Part shown: positions 19,138 to 27,209 of the stretch, in pieces
How the letters are laid out: each line of letters starts with the position of its first letter
Numbering within the stretch: the stretch's first letter is position 1
Virus record (IMG/VR): IMGVR_UViG_3300037963_002346
Location: 1 to 27,209 of that record
Direction: 5' to 3' (one strand)
Origin: a virus
Length of the DNA: 27,209 bases
Program-made: the position numbers and the translations under genes
The notes under the pieces: model-generated
Told to the model about the DNA's origin: nothing
What the model saw: only the letters and a program-made list of their open reading frames with translations
The model's database searches: none

Positions 19138-19609
19138 AGCATTTATAGGTATAGACCCAGGAAAATCTGGTGGTATATGCTGTATTAAAGGAAACTTATT
19201 AAGGTCTGCTAAATGCCCAGACTCTGTATTAGGAATGTCTGAACTCCTCCGAGATATACTACAAGACACATCTGTTGAGAATGTAATCCTATGTATGGAA
19301 AAGGTCTGGGCTAGACCTCATGACGGTAGAAGTTCAGTCTTTACTTTCGGACAAAATTATGGTCAATGGGAGGGGGTTATAGCATCGTTTAACATAATCC
19401 CTACATATGTAACCCCTTCTCTTTGGATGAAGCACTTTGATATACAAAAGGGATTAGATAAAAAAGATAGAAAAAACTTAATAAAAAGTATGGCGCAAGA
19501 CTTTATGGAATCAAATAAGTATGTAGCACATCAATGGAAAGGAGTCGCTACATTAGCAACAGCAGATGCTATTATGTTAGCGAAGTATGCAATTGATAAA
19601 ACTGACTGA
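19112..19609 (+). CDS. RuvC-like Holliday junction resolvase
   Basis: This 165-residue protein has the RNase H-like RuvC pattern: D15 in FIGIDPGKSGG, E63 in CMEKVWA and D152 in ATADAIMLAKYA. It also has the VFTFGQNYGQWEGVIA and VTPSLWMKHF motifs seen in phage RuvC-like proteins. It would cut branched recombination or replication intermediates before packaging. The start ATG at 19112 lies within the end of dnaB in another frame, with AAGGGAG 4 bases ahead. The length is close to RuvC of bacteria (about 170). Confidence 0.88.
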   Translation: MKQKNYHSKAFIGIDPGKSGGICCIKGNLLRSAKCPDSVLGMSELLRDILQDTSVENVILCMEKVWARPHDGRSSVFTFGQNYGQWEGVIASFNIIPTYVTPSLWMKHFDIQKGLDKKDRKNLIKSMAQDFMESNKYVAHQWKGVATLATADAIMLAKYAIDKTD

Positions 19610-19667
19610 TGTACATGAAGTGTTTGGCAGCCTAAGTTTAATAACAAACGATTGGAGGAAAATACCG

Positions 19668-20045
19668 TTGGATTACGAAGAAATGAAAAAGTTTGACCTT
19701 GATTTAAAGTTTGGACAGATGGGAGAGAAATTTGTAGAAGACCTGCAAAATGGCAACACCATGATTGAGGTAAAAACAGAGAGAGATATATGGAAAACTA
19801 CAGGTAATATAGCTGTAGAAATAAGATGTAGCGGAAAGCCTAGTGGTATCTCTACTACAGGTTCTGCGATATGGATTCATTTACTGTCTGATAATGACAA
19901 GATTGTAGGTGGATATATATTTAGTGTAGACTACTTAAAACAAAAGATAATAGACCTTAAAAAAGAGGGTAAATTAAAAATGACTATGGGTGGTGACTTT
20001 AATGCTAGTCAGATGGTATTGATACCTAGAACAGAATTATTTTAG
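19668..20045 (+). CDS. PD-(D/E)XK endonuclease-like protein
   Basis: This 125-residue protein begins after a near-ideal ribosome site (GGAGG, 9 bases before TTG 19668). A longer form from ATG 19587 would overlap the resolvase and has a weak site, but cannot be excluded. The core has GQMGEKFVEDL (E20), a strand-loop ending in IEVKTERD (E34-x-K36), and GNIAVEIRCSGKPSGISTTG, a pattern typical of small PD-(D/E)XK enzymes in phages, where 'GxPSGIxxT' is strongly conserved. Probable DNA nicking, cutting or resolving activity. It ends convergent with the giant gene, the last 9 bases of each overlapping. Confidence 0.75.
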   Translation: MDYEEMKKFDLDLKFGQMGEKFVEDLQNGNTMIEVKTERDIWKTTGNIAVEIRCSGKPSGISTTGSAIWIHLLSDNDKIVGGYIFSVDYLKQKIIDLKKEGKLKMTMGGDFNASQMVLIPRTELF

Positions 20046-23000
20046 TTTCTTTAGCTCTTTCATCACCATTTGTTGCAACTCTTTATCTTGCATCATAGAT
20101 GGAAGAAGTTCTTTGAATTTTCTAACTCTATAATTATAAAAGGTATCAAGGTCTTTTAATTCTTGAGCATACTCAGGTGCTCGATTTTTATCTTTGGTTA
20201 ACCATTTAATCCAGGCAAGCCTTGTAGCTTTGTCTTTCATAAATCTAGATGGATTAGGGTTTACAGTTTTTAGTTTATTTTCAAGATTTCTTAGAGCTTG
20301 TTTGAAAGCTTGATTGAAATTTTTGTATTTTGTTGGAACACCTTCAGAAGTAACATTTTCATTGTATAGGTCTGTCGCAACAGCATATGTCATAATTATT
20401 GCGTGTTTTGTAAATTCTTCAATCGAACCTTTGTAAAATTTATTATTAAAATCTGTATAATAAGGACTTCTTCTATTTAATTTTCTTTCTCCTATTGAAT
20501 CAGATTCTTTGTCAGGGAATGTTTCATTAAGAAAATCGTAATAAAGTTTTCTGTATTGCTTTTTATTGAGAAACTCTTTACTATCTCTTTTCTCTATTAA
20601 CTTACTAACTCCACGATAAGCTCCAAATGTAGATTGGAATATTTCATGTTGAGCTTGACCCCAATTTTTTTGACCTTTAGATAAAGGAATTAATGTATCA
20701 CCAATTAAGTTGGTGTAATTCCAAACAGCAGGATATAAAGTAGTTGATGCATCTTCGCCTTCATATAGTCTTAAAAAGTCTGATAAAACACCTAGCGCCT
20801 CACCCCTTAGAAAAACTTGCCTCATGTGAGCCCATGAATCTGAATTTTCTTTAGGAGGTTTTTGACCAAAAACAGCATCATATACAGCCATTAAAGCTGT
20901 ACCAGTTAAGTATGGCCCCAATGCTAGCATGGTCATTCTAATTAAATCTCCATTTTTTCTTGCTATATTAAAATTCTTTAATGAGTTTGTTGTTGATGCG
21001 TACGCCATTCTTTTGAATAGAGTCAATGGTTTCATAAAGTTTCCATCTGCCCACTCTGGCATAAATATAGATAACGATGCACCTTGAGTTTTTATATGAG
21101 CCATACTACTCATTTTATTATAAACATTTTGTACAACTCTACGCTGTTTTGCTTTTTCAAATTTAGATTTAAATTGAACCCCATCTACATTATTCATACC
21201 ATATTTTTTCAATAAACCTATTTGCTGTTCATTTAAGTCATAAAAATCTTTTAATCTTCTTTCAGCTTTTTGAATTTGTTTTTGTGTAGAATATTTACTA
21301 CCTATTGTTTTTACTAATCTTTGTTGCTGTATTTTGCTGGCAGCCACAGACATGTAACGGTTAAAGTTTTCTGAAGGTTTCATACCTCCAAACCAAAATA
21401 TTTTATCTAAATACTTTCCAACTTTTAAATCTGTAATATGTCTTAATCCAATTTCAGTCGCACCCATACCCTTAACTTCATCTCTAAATTCTTTGCTCAT
21501 TACCATTGCAATAGCTCGGAAATAATCTCTAACTCTAAAAGCTTGTAATGTAGCCGCTTGTCCTAACACAGCATTTTTTAAACCAGAAGTTGGAAAAGAT
21601 AGTTGCGTTTTAGCCATAAACTGCGCAAAGCCAGCAAGTCCTTGAGTAAACATATCTCCATATTCAGTAAAATTCTTTCCGTAACCTAATTGCTTTTCTA
21701 CATTTTCTATAATAAACCTACCCCATTTTGGATTAGCACCTTCAAGTTTATTAAGTGCGGCTTTTTGACCTCTAAAATTATAACCTTTAATTTCAACAAA
21801 ATCTGGGAACACTTCTGTATTAGCCATAAATTTAGACATACCTAAAGCATATTTTTTAACTGTGCTTTCATAGCCAGTTTCATACACTTGTATTTTTTTA
21901 CCATCAATTTCAACAAATTCTGGTAGCTTAGTGTGTCTCTTTTTTAAGAACCGAGTACTATGCTTACCTTTTGCAAAATTCATCATATCATACATGTCTG
22001 ACCTAACATAGGTTTCCGCCTGCTCCATCATACTTCCTATTTGTTCGTCAGTAGGTTTGTCAGTTTTATACTTTTCTTTAGCTAATTTTTTAGCTTGTGG
22101 TACAGCTTGTTCTTCAACTAACTTATCTAAATTATTACTTGAAGCAAATACTCTTTTAAATTCAGGAGTAATTATTCTTGATACATATATGTTATCTCTT
22201 ATCCAATTAATTTTATTATCTGCTTTAAAGTTTGCATATTCAGCTTCACTAAGATTAGCTTTAACTGACTCTTTAAAAGCTTTGTAAACATAATCTGTGT
22301 AGTTATCCCACTCTAAAACTAACTTACCTTCTGGGGTATTTTCATTAACAGCTTTTATTAATTTTTTATATTTTGGGTTTTTAACAAGATTACCATCTTT
22401 ACCTGTAATAACCCAATCACTTTTAAAAGCTTTATCAATAAATTTTTGTTCTGATTTTTTTAATACGCCTAAATTTTTTCTTTCTATATATCTTTCAACA
22501 TCCATAAGATACAAGTTTTCTTTAGATTTAGTAAAATTACGTCTACCTAAAAGTCTTTCTCCAGCTACTTCAAATAATATAAATTTTCCAACATGGTTTA
22601 ATTCAATATCAACATGGTCAGTTAATTTACCAGCAATATCTTTAGCGCCTAATTTCCTAATAACTTCTTCAACTGGTAAAGCATATTTCGATGCACCCTT
22701 AATCACACCATCCATTTCTGACATTATTTTAGATAGCTCACCTTGTGTAGCTGATTCTGCTATGCCTGAGATTCTTTCTTGTTTAGGCATCCTTGTTGCA
22801 TTTATAACAGAAGCAAACGCTTTTAATTCTTTTATATCAGAGCCCCATAAAGTTTCTTTTTTAAATCCAAGCAATTTCATGACGTTTTTCTTTTGTTCTG
22901 GACTAAATATCTTTTTACCATTTAAGTCAATATTTCGTATGATTCTGGCTTTTTCTACAAGCTGTGCAGTACCTTTCATTTCTGTAAAAGGCATTTCAGC

Positions 23001-26000
23001 CATATTAACTCTGAATCTTTCTATATCACCTTCAGTCAACTCTGAGCTACCAAGTTTAAATGATTCTGGATTTTCAATGCCTGACGTTTCAGCTATATAT
23101 TTAACTAAAGCTTTCTTCTCTTTTGCACTTAAAGACACATTATTTTTTTCTAAAGCTGAATCAAATTCTTTTTTAACACCTTTAGATAACTCTTCTACTG
23201 AACCATATTTATATTTAGATAAGCTTGTAGCTCTAGCGTTTGCATTAAAAGCAAAACCTTGATATACTTTTTCTCCAAGTATATTTTTTACATCATTTTT
23301 AGTTAAATTTTCTTTTCCAAAAAATACTGACTTTATGTTTGACCATAACCTGTTTACCCAACCCTTCATTTTACTTTTTAAATTAGCAGGTTGTTGACGT
23401 TTAAGGCCATAATTACCTATTTCATCAGCAAGAAACTCTTCCATATTTCTACCTTTAGCTTCTTTTTTAAATAACTTTTCTGCTTGATTCCATACTTTAC
23501 TTAATCTTTTATTACCACTAGCATCTATCATAGCTTTTAATCTATGGGCATTTTCATGAAAGAATGTAAACTTATTAGCTTTACCCATAGTTACATCAAT
23601 AACGCCTTCATAAAATCTACCCACAAAGTCAGCATCTTTTAATTTTTTAAGAGTTAACCCAGGATTCTTTTTAATTTGAGAATCAAGCCATGGGGCTAAT
23701 GTTTTAACAGATTCTGGAGGTCCAACAACCTCTGCCTGAAACTTACCTTCTTTATGAATACCTAATTGTTTTTGTATTTCTTTGTGTCTTTTTAATAAAT
23801 CATTTAACTTAGGTTTAACATATATTTTTTCAAGAGCTGTTGCACCATGTCTTAAATAAACATCCATAGCCTCTTTAGGAATATTTAATTCAGAAGCCTT
23901 TGTGTTTAGTAAAGTCCTATTCAAATCCCACCTATCATATTCTTTACCTAATACTAATTGAGCTATTTTTTTCTTATGCGCAATTTTATCAATATTAAAG
24001 TTTTTAAATATAGGTTTATTTGGTTGTGAGTTTTTAGCAAACTCTTGTATTTGTAAACCTAATTTTTCTGGTATAGGAATAACTGTTGGGCGGGTATCTG
24101 ATTTACTTATAGTTGGAACATTCTTATCAAACCCTAGGTCTATATACCAACCTTCTTCTTTTGAAAATTTTAAATTTTTAGACTCCATCTTAGCTAATTC
24201 TTCACCTCTAAAGCCATATTTAATTAGTTTAGATAATATTATTGATTGGTCTAGTTTAACACCACTTAAAGACTCACTTAATTCTTTTACTACTTTATCA
24301 ACATTTTTATCAATGTTTTTTAATAGCTTAACATCTACACCTTTTTTAGGTCCACCTATCGTATTAAATCTGTTTTCATTTATTTCTTTCCAGCTAATTG
24401 CCTTTTGAACTCTAAGCCCATTAGGATGAAATTTATTATCTACATACTCATAAAATCTAGAAAATGGAGCAACATCATTAGGTCCAACTTTATTTTTACC
24501 AACCCTTTGCATTATAACTTTATCTACATATTCATGAACATCTCTAGCATCTGAACTTTCTACAGTTTTCTTTTTATTTTTATGTAACCAATTAACATAA
24601 TCTGCAACTTTACTGCTATAATCTCTATATAGTTTTTTACCACCTTCAAATTCTAACCCATAAGATAAAACAGCATTTATATCATCTTTACGACCTGTAG
24701 TTTTATCAACAACTACATCTTTCATTTTGTTTATTCTGTCATCTATAAATCTTTTATTTGAACTTGTTTTTGCTGTTTTCTTTTCAGTATAAGTAAAAAC
24801 TTCATCGTAAGCTTTTTCAATTAATTCTTGCGCTCTATTACTAGCTTTAGGCTTGTCAAGACCAACACCTCTTTTACCTAAACCTATGTCAACAGCTTCT
24901 TGCATTATTTTTTCTAGCGTAGGCTGTTCAGGGATAGAAACTTTTTCTGCAACTGGTTTTGCACCTATTTCATTAAAACCATCTTTTAAAAGCATATTAT
25001 ATTGTTCTTGCGTATAAGCAGTTTCTCTTTGCATGCCAAACTTTTCTTCACCAGGAAGCAAAATTTTTCTTTGTCTTTCTAATGTAACTGGAGTAAAGTC
25101 AGTTCCTGGTACAGTCTTTGCTTTTTTAGCAGAACTTATACCAGTCATTTGTCCATTTATTACATCAAAAGCATCTACATTTTCTTGTATAGTCTTTTTT
25201 AATGCAGTTTCATATGTTGCCATTTCAATATCATTAACAGTTCTTTTTTCAGTCTTTTCAATAATACTTCTAAATGTTTCTGGATTGTTTTCTAGTTCTT
25301 TCCATAATCCAATTTCTGCAAGTTTTACTGGCATAACATCACGTGCAAACTCACTCATTTCTTTATCTGAAAGTTTTTCACCTTTATTTAATTTATCAAT
25401 AGACTTTGCTACAGCTTTTTGTTTTTTAACAAAATTATTATAGTCTGACTCTGATACAAAAACCTCTTGATTTGTTTCAGATATTAATTTTAACATTTCA
25501 GGTTCAATTTTAACACCGACCTCTTCAAAACTATTTTGAACATTTTCTGCACTTTTTTGAGTTTTTTTAATATCTTTTTTTGCTTGTTCAAGTAATTTTC
25601 TAGCCCAAACATGAGTTTCGTCAATACCTTTGTATTTACGATAAGCATACCCTGTGCCAGTCATAGCTCCAATAACTATAGTATTTTGAAGTAACGCTTG
25701 AGTAAAACCTTCATCAAAAATAGATGGTGTATCAGGCATAACCTCAACGCCTGCAAGACTACCTAAACCTTTATACAAAGTTGGTAAAGTTGTAAATGCT
25801 AATGCTTCTGTACCTATTTGAGAAGGAACTCCATATAGAGCTTGTTTTGTTAATGATAAAGCTTCTTTGTCAGAAGCCATTTTTGCCATAGCATATTTGC
25901 TTCCTAAATATCCTTTTGCTACAACACCCGCTGGCGCACCAATAAGAAAGCTTTCACCAAAACCTTTTGCTCCATCAAGAAGAGTTTTAGTTAAATCTAT

Positions 26001-26774
26001 TTCTCCTGTTTCTGTTTTTTGTTTTGCAGCTGAATGAGCGGCTGAATGAGCAGCACCTAATGTACCTAAAGAAACACCAGTAGTTAATCCAGACTCAATC
26101 ATAGCTGCTTTCATAGTTCTGTCACTAAGCGTACCTTTAAGGTTTTTTTGATTTGCACTTACTTTCATACCTTTTGTAGCTGCTTTATGTAATTTAGAAG
26201 CTTTTCTTGCTCCTGTTGTAGCCCAAAGACCTAATTTAGCACCACTTAAATAAGCTACAGCTTCTGGGGCGTTAAACATGCCAAGCATAAAACTGCCAGC
26301 TTCACCAAGCCAGTCGGCTTTATAGTCTCCTATATCATATGCTGGTTGCCCATAAAGAGCTTGATAAGCTTGTCCAGCCAAAGATTCGTTGTAAGATTTT
26401 TGAAAAAACTCAGGTGAAATATCAAGCATATCTCCTGGCAAGTCAATACCTTCAGGAAAATATTCAGCTAAACCACCAGCTAAACTTATATCTGTTCCAA
26501 TACTTGCTGCAAGACCTAAGAGTCCTTCTATTTTTTTAGGTGATGTATCTATTTTAGATAATCTAGACTCATCAGAGTCCATAGGTAAAGTTCTTATTTG
26601 ACCGTTACTAGATGGAGGTAAGGTTGGAGCTTCATAAGGTTTAAAAGGTTTTCCAAAGTTGTTTACTGAATACTCACTAGCAAGATTATATACTTCTTCG
26701 TCTGATTGTCCATATAGATTTGCGTAGTTACGATACCAGTCAATAACTTCTTGTTGATTAAAAATTTTACTCAT
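20037..26774 (-). CDS. Giant internal virion/polyvalent protein with recombinase-like and metallopeptidase domains
   Basis: This is a 2245-residue protein. Residues ~84-380 are Ala/Gly-rich with several hydrophobic segments, as in ejection proteins. Residues ~716-990 read as a tyrosine recombinase: a helical core-binding-like part, R856 in GFRGEELAKM, K891, then WDLNRT at 949-954 where HxxR is expected, H976 in YLRHGATALEKIY and Y985. Spacing from N952 to H976 (24) and from H976 to Y985 (9) is canonical, but H and R of HxxR are replaced by W and N, so activity is doubtful. Residues 1073-1077 are HENAH with E1113 in MEEFLADEIG, a zinc-metallopeptidase arrangement. The rest is helical, with a likely membrane segment near 1940-1965. 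Neighbouring virion genes suggest packaging in the capsid and injection with DNA (inference). No ribosome site precedes the ATG. Confidence 0.85.
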   Translation of the reverse strand: MSKIFNQQEVIDWYRNYANLYGQSDEEVYNLASEYSVNNFGKPFKPYEAPTLPPSSNGQIRTLPMDSDESRLSKIDTSPKKIEGLLGLAASIGTDISLAGGLAEYFPEGIDLPGDMLDISPEFFQKSYNESLAGQAYQALYGQPAYDIGDYKADWLGEAGSFMLGMFNAPEAVAYLSGAKLGLWATTGARKASKLHKAATKGMKVSANQKNLKGTLSDRTMKAAMIESGLTTGVSLGTLGAAHSAAHSAAKQKTETGEIDLTKTLLDGAKGFGESFLIGAPAGVVAKGYLGSKYAMAKMASDKEALSLTKQALYGVPSQIGTEALAFTTLPTLYKGLGSLAGVEVMPDTPSIFDEGFTQALLQNTIVIGAMTGTGYAYRKYKGIDETHVWARKLLEQAKKDIKKTQKSAENVQNSFEEVGVKIEPEMLKLISETNQEVFVSESDYNNFVKKQKAVAKSIDKLNKGEKLSDKEMSEFARDVMPVKLAEIGLWKELENNPETFRSIIEKTEKRTVNDIEMATYETALKKTIQENVDAFDVINGQMTGISSAKKAKTVPGTDFTPVTLERQRKILLPGEEKFGMQRETAYTQEQYNMLLKDGFNEIGAKPVAEKVSIPEQPTLEKIMQEAVDIGLGKRGVGLDKPKASNRAQELIEKAYDEVFTYTEKKTAKTSSNKRFIDDRINKMKDVVVDKTTGRKDDINAVLSYGLEFEGGKKLYRDYSSKVADYVNWLHKNKKKTVESSDARDVHEYVDKVIMQRVGKNKVGPNDVAPFSRFYEYVDNKFHPNGLRVQKAISWKEINENRFNTIGGPKKGVDVKLLKNIDKNVDKVVKELSESLSGVKLDQSIILSKLIKYGFRGEELAKMESKNLKFSKEEGWYIDLGFDKNVPTISKSDTRPTVIPIPEKLGLQIQEFAKNSQPNKPIFKNFNIDKIAHKKKIAQLVLGKEYDRWDLNRTLLNTKASELNIPKEAMDVYLRHGATALEKIYVKPKLNDLLKRHKEIQKQLGIHKEGKFQAEVVGPPESVKTLAPWLDSQIKKNPGLTLKKLKDADFVGRFYEGVIDVTMGKANKFTFFHENAHRLKAMIDASGNKRLSKVWNQAEKLFKKEAKGRNMEEFLADEIGNYGLKRQQPANLKSKMKGWVNRLWSNIKSVFFGKENLTKNDVKNILGEKVYQGFAFNANARATSLSKYKYGSVEELSKGVKKEFDSALEKNNVSLSAKEKKALVKYIAETSGIENPESFKLGSSELTEGDIERFRVNMAEMPFTEMKGTAQLVEKARIIRNIDLNGKKIFSPEQKKNVMKLLGFKKETLWGSDIKELKAFASVINATRMPKQERISGIAESATQGELSKIMSEMDGVIKGASKYALPVEEVIRKLGAKDIAGKLTDHVDIELNHVGKFILFEVAGERLLGRRNFTKSKENLYLMDVERYIERKNLGVLKKSEQKFIDKAFKSDWVITGKDGNLVKNPKYKKLIKAVNENTPEGKLVLEWDNYTDYVYKAFKESVKANLSEAEYANFKADNKINWIRDNIYVSRIITPEFKRVFASSNNLDKLVEEQAVPQAKKLAKEKYKTDKPTDEQIGSMMEQAETYVRSDMYDMMNFAKGKHSTRFLKKRHTKLPEFVEIDGKKIQVYETGYESTVKKYALGMSKFMANTEVFPDFVEIKGYNFRGQKAALNKLEGANPKWGRFIIENVEKQLGYGKNFTEYGDMFTQGLAGFAQFMAKTQLSFPTSGLKNAVLGQAATLQAFRVRDYFRAIAMVMSKEFRDEVKGMGATEIGLRHITDLKVGKYLDKIFWFGGMKPSENFNRYMSVAASKIQQQRLVKTIGSKYSTQKQIQKAERRLKDFYDLNEQQIGLLKKYGMNNVDGVQFKSKFEKAKQRRVVQNVYNKMSSMAHIKTQGASLSIFMPEWADGNFMKPLTLFKRMAYASTTNSLKNFNIARKNGDLIRMTMLALGPYLTGTALMAVYDAVFGQKPPKENSDSWAHMRQVFLRGEALGVLSDFLRLYEGEDASTTLYPAVWNYTNLIGDTLIPLSKGQKNWGQAQHEIFQSTFGAYRGVSKLIEKRDSKEFLNKKQYRKLYYDFLNETFPDKESDSIGERKLNRRSPYYTDFNNKFYKGSIEEFTKHAIIMTYAVATDLYNENVTSEGVPTKYKNFNQAFKQALRNLENKLKTVNPNPSRFMKDKATRLAWIKWLTKDKNRAPEYAQELKDLDTFYNYRVRKFKELLPSMMQDKELQQMVMKELKKLK

Positions 26775-26777
26775 AAT

Positions 26778-27209
26778 TTATAAATTTTTATTTTTCCAAT
26801 ATTCTTGGACTAGCTGAGCATTTGACTTTCCTGTGCTCATCTGTTTCTTTAAATTTTTACTAGCCATAGTATCAAACCAAACAGCTATATCTGTATTATT
26901 TAATAACTTTTCTTTTTGATTTAATTGACTTTCTAAGCCTTTTATTTTATTAGCTATTACGTTTTTACGTTTAACTAAAGACTCTTTATTAAAAGAAGTG
27001 AGCCTATTCATTTTTTTTGTTTCATCAGAAATATTTTTTTTAATTACAGCTATCTCATTTTTAGTTTTGTCTTGAAATTTATTAAAACCTTTTTCTACTT
27101 GTGACATTACCTTTTTATTCATAACAGGAAGTTCAGCACGTTCAATCATGTCAGGAATATTATTATTATTTTCGTCTAAAAAATCTTTTGGTTTTTTATT
27201 ATCTACTTC
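26778..27209 (-). CDS. Probable virion protein, C-terminal part (cut by window edge)
   Basis: The frame is open to the right edge (20 codons upstream of the ATG at 27147-27149), and that ATG has no ribosome site, so the gene very likely begins beyond the window. The visible 143 residues are Lys/Asn-rich and helical (VEKGFNKFQDKTKNEIAVIK and IKGLESQLNQKEKLLNN), with coiled-coil character. They end in SNAQLVQEYWKNKNL. The stop lies 3 bases before the ATG of the giant gene, so both are co-transcribed. It is probably another internal or ejection protein, by position only. Confidence 0.65.
   Translation of the reverse strand, partial: EVDNKKPKDFLDENNNNIPDMIERAELPVMNKKVMSQVEKGFNKFQDKTKNEIAVIKKNISDETKKMNRLTSFNKESLVKRKNVIANKIKGLESQLNQKEKLLNNTDIAVWFDTMASKNLKKQMSTGKSNAQLVQEYWKNKNL

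Noticed and set aside
23805-24628. Tyrosine recombinase motif as evidence for a temperate phage with an integrase
   Set aside because: The domain is internal to a 2245-residue probable virion protein, has an altered HxxR motif, and no excisionase, att-like site or lysogeny repressor was identified.

Overview
The window is part of a strictly phage-like genome. It is tightly packed, strongly AT-rich, and most genes abut or overlap by 1-8 bases (TAATG and ATGA junctions). No host housekeeping gene, tRNA, rRNA, CRISPR array or insertion sequence was seen. The gene set (HK97-type capsid protein, P22-type portal, TerL/TerS, M15 endolysin, a 2245-residue internal virion protein, DnaB-type helicase, Sak3/DUF1071-type annealing protein) fits a short-tailed, marine-type podovirus. 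The podovirus and marine assignments are inferences from resemblance of the proteins, not from a database search.

Layout. (1) Bases 1-8292 form a leftward late block. In transcription order it encodes the terminase small subunit, a zinc-ribbon protein, several small basic proteins, a one-helix membrane protein, an M15 peptidase endolysin, the terminase large subunit, portal, scaffold and the major capsid protein, which is cut by the left edge. (2) Bases 8293-8900 are a 608-base non-coding region beside terS. It holds repeated GCTATA/GCTATATGGG boxes, a possible pseudoknot, a long bulged hairpin between direct repeats, a G-tract cluster and a terminator. It is the best candidate for a packaging and/or replication site. 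(3) Bases 8901-9751 hold three small leftward genes. (4) Bases 9752-9920 are a divergent promoter region with a central palindrome. (5) Bases 9921-20045 are a rightward early/middle block. A first part of mostly tiny unknown proteins includes a RelA/SpoT-like HD protein. A ribbon-helix-helix regulator with its own promoter and a 15-bp leader hairpin follows. Then come the replication and recombination genes: Fe-S Cas4-like nuclease, annealing protein, SSB, tiny HTH protein, NTP-pyrophosphatase-like protein, HNH endonuclease, DnaB helicase, RuvC-like resolvase and PD-(D/E)XK nuclease. (6) Bases 20037-27209 are a second leftward block with one giant virion protein and the end of another gene that is cut by the right edge. 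If the genome is circular or circularly permuted, the leftward genes leaving at base 1 would continue into those entering at base 27209, forming one late operon (inference).

How the parts may work together. The early block would replicate and recombine the DNA into concatemers (helicase, nuclease/annealing protein/SSB) and resolve branches (RuvC-like and PD-(D/E)XK enzymes). TerS would recognise a site near its own gene and TerL would fill capsids built from portal, scaffold and capsid protein. The endolysin and a small membrane protein would release virions. The giant protein is probably packaged and delivered with the DNA.

Most noteworthy. The giant protein contains what reads as a complete but altered tyrosine-recombinase domain (R856, K891, H976 and Y985 kept; HxxR replaced by W949-D-L-N952), followed about 90 residues later by an HExxH metallopeptidase motif (H1073, E1074, H1077, with E1113 downstream). 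A recombinase-like domain inside a probable ejected virion protein is the strongest candidate for something undescribed here. The repeat-rich region next to terS and a multi-armed RNA-like element ending in a T-run at 16084-16179 come next.
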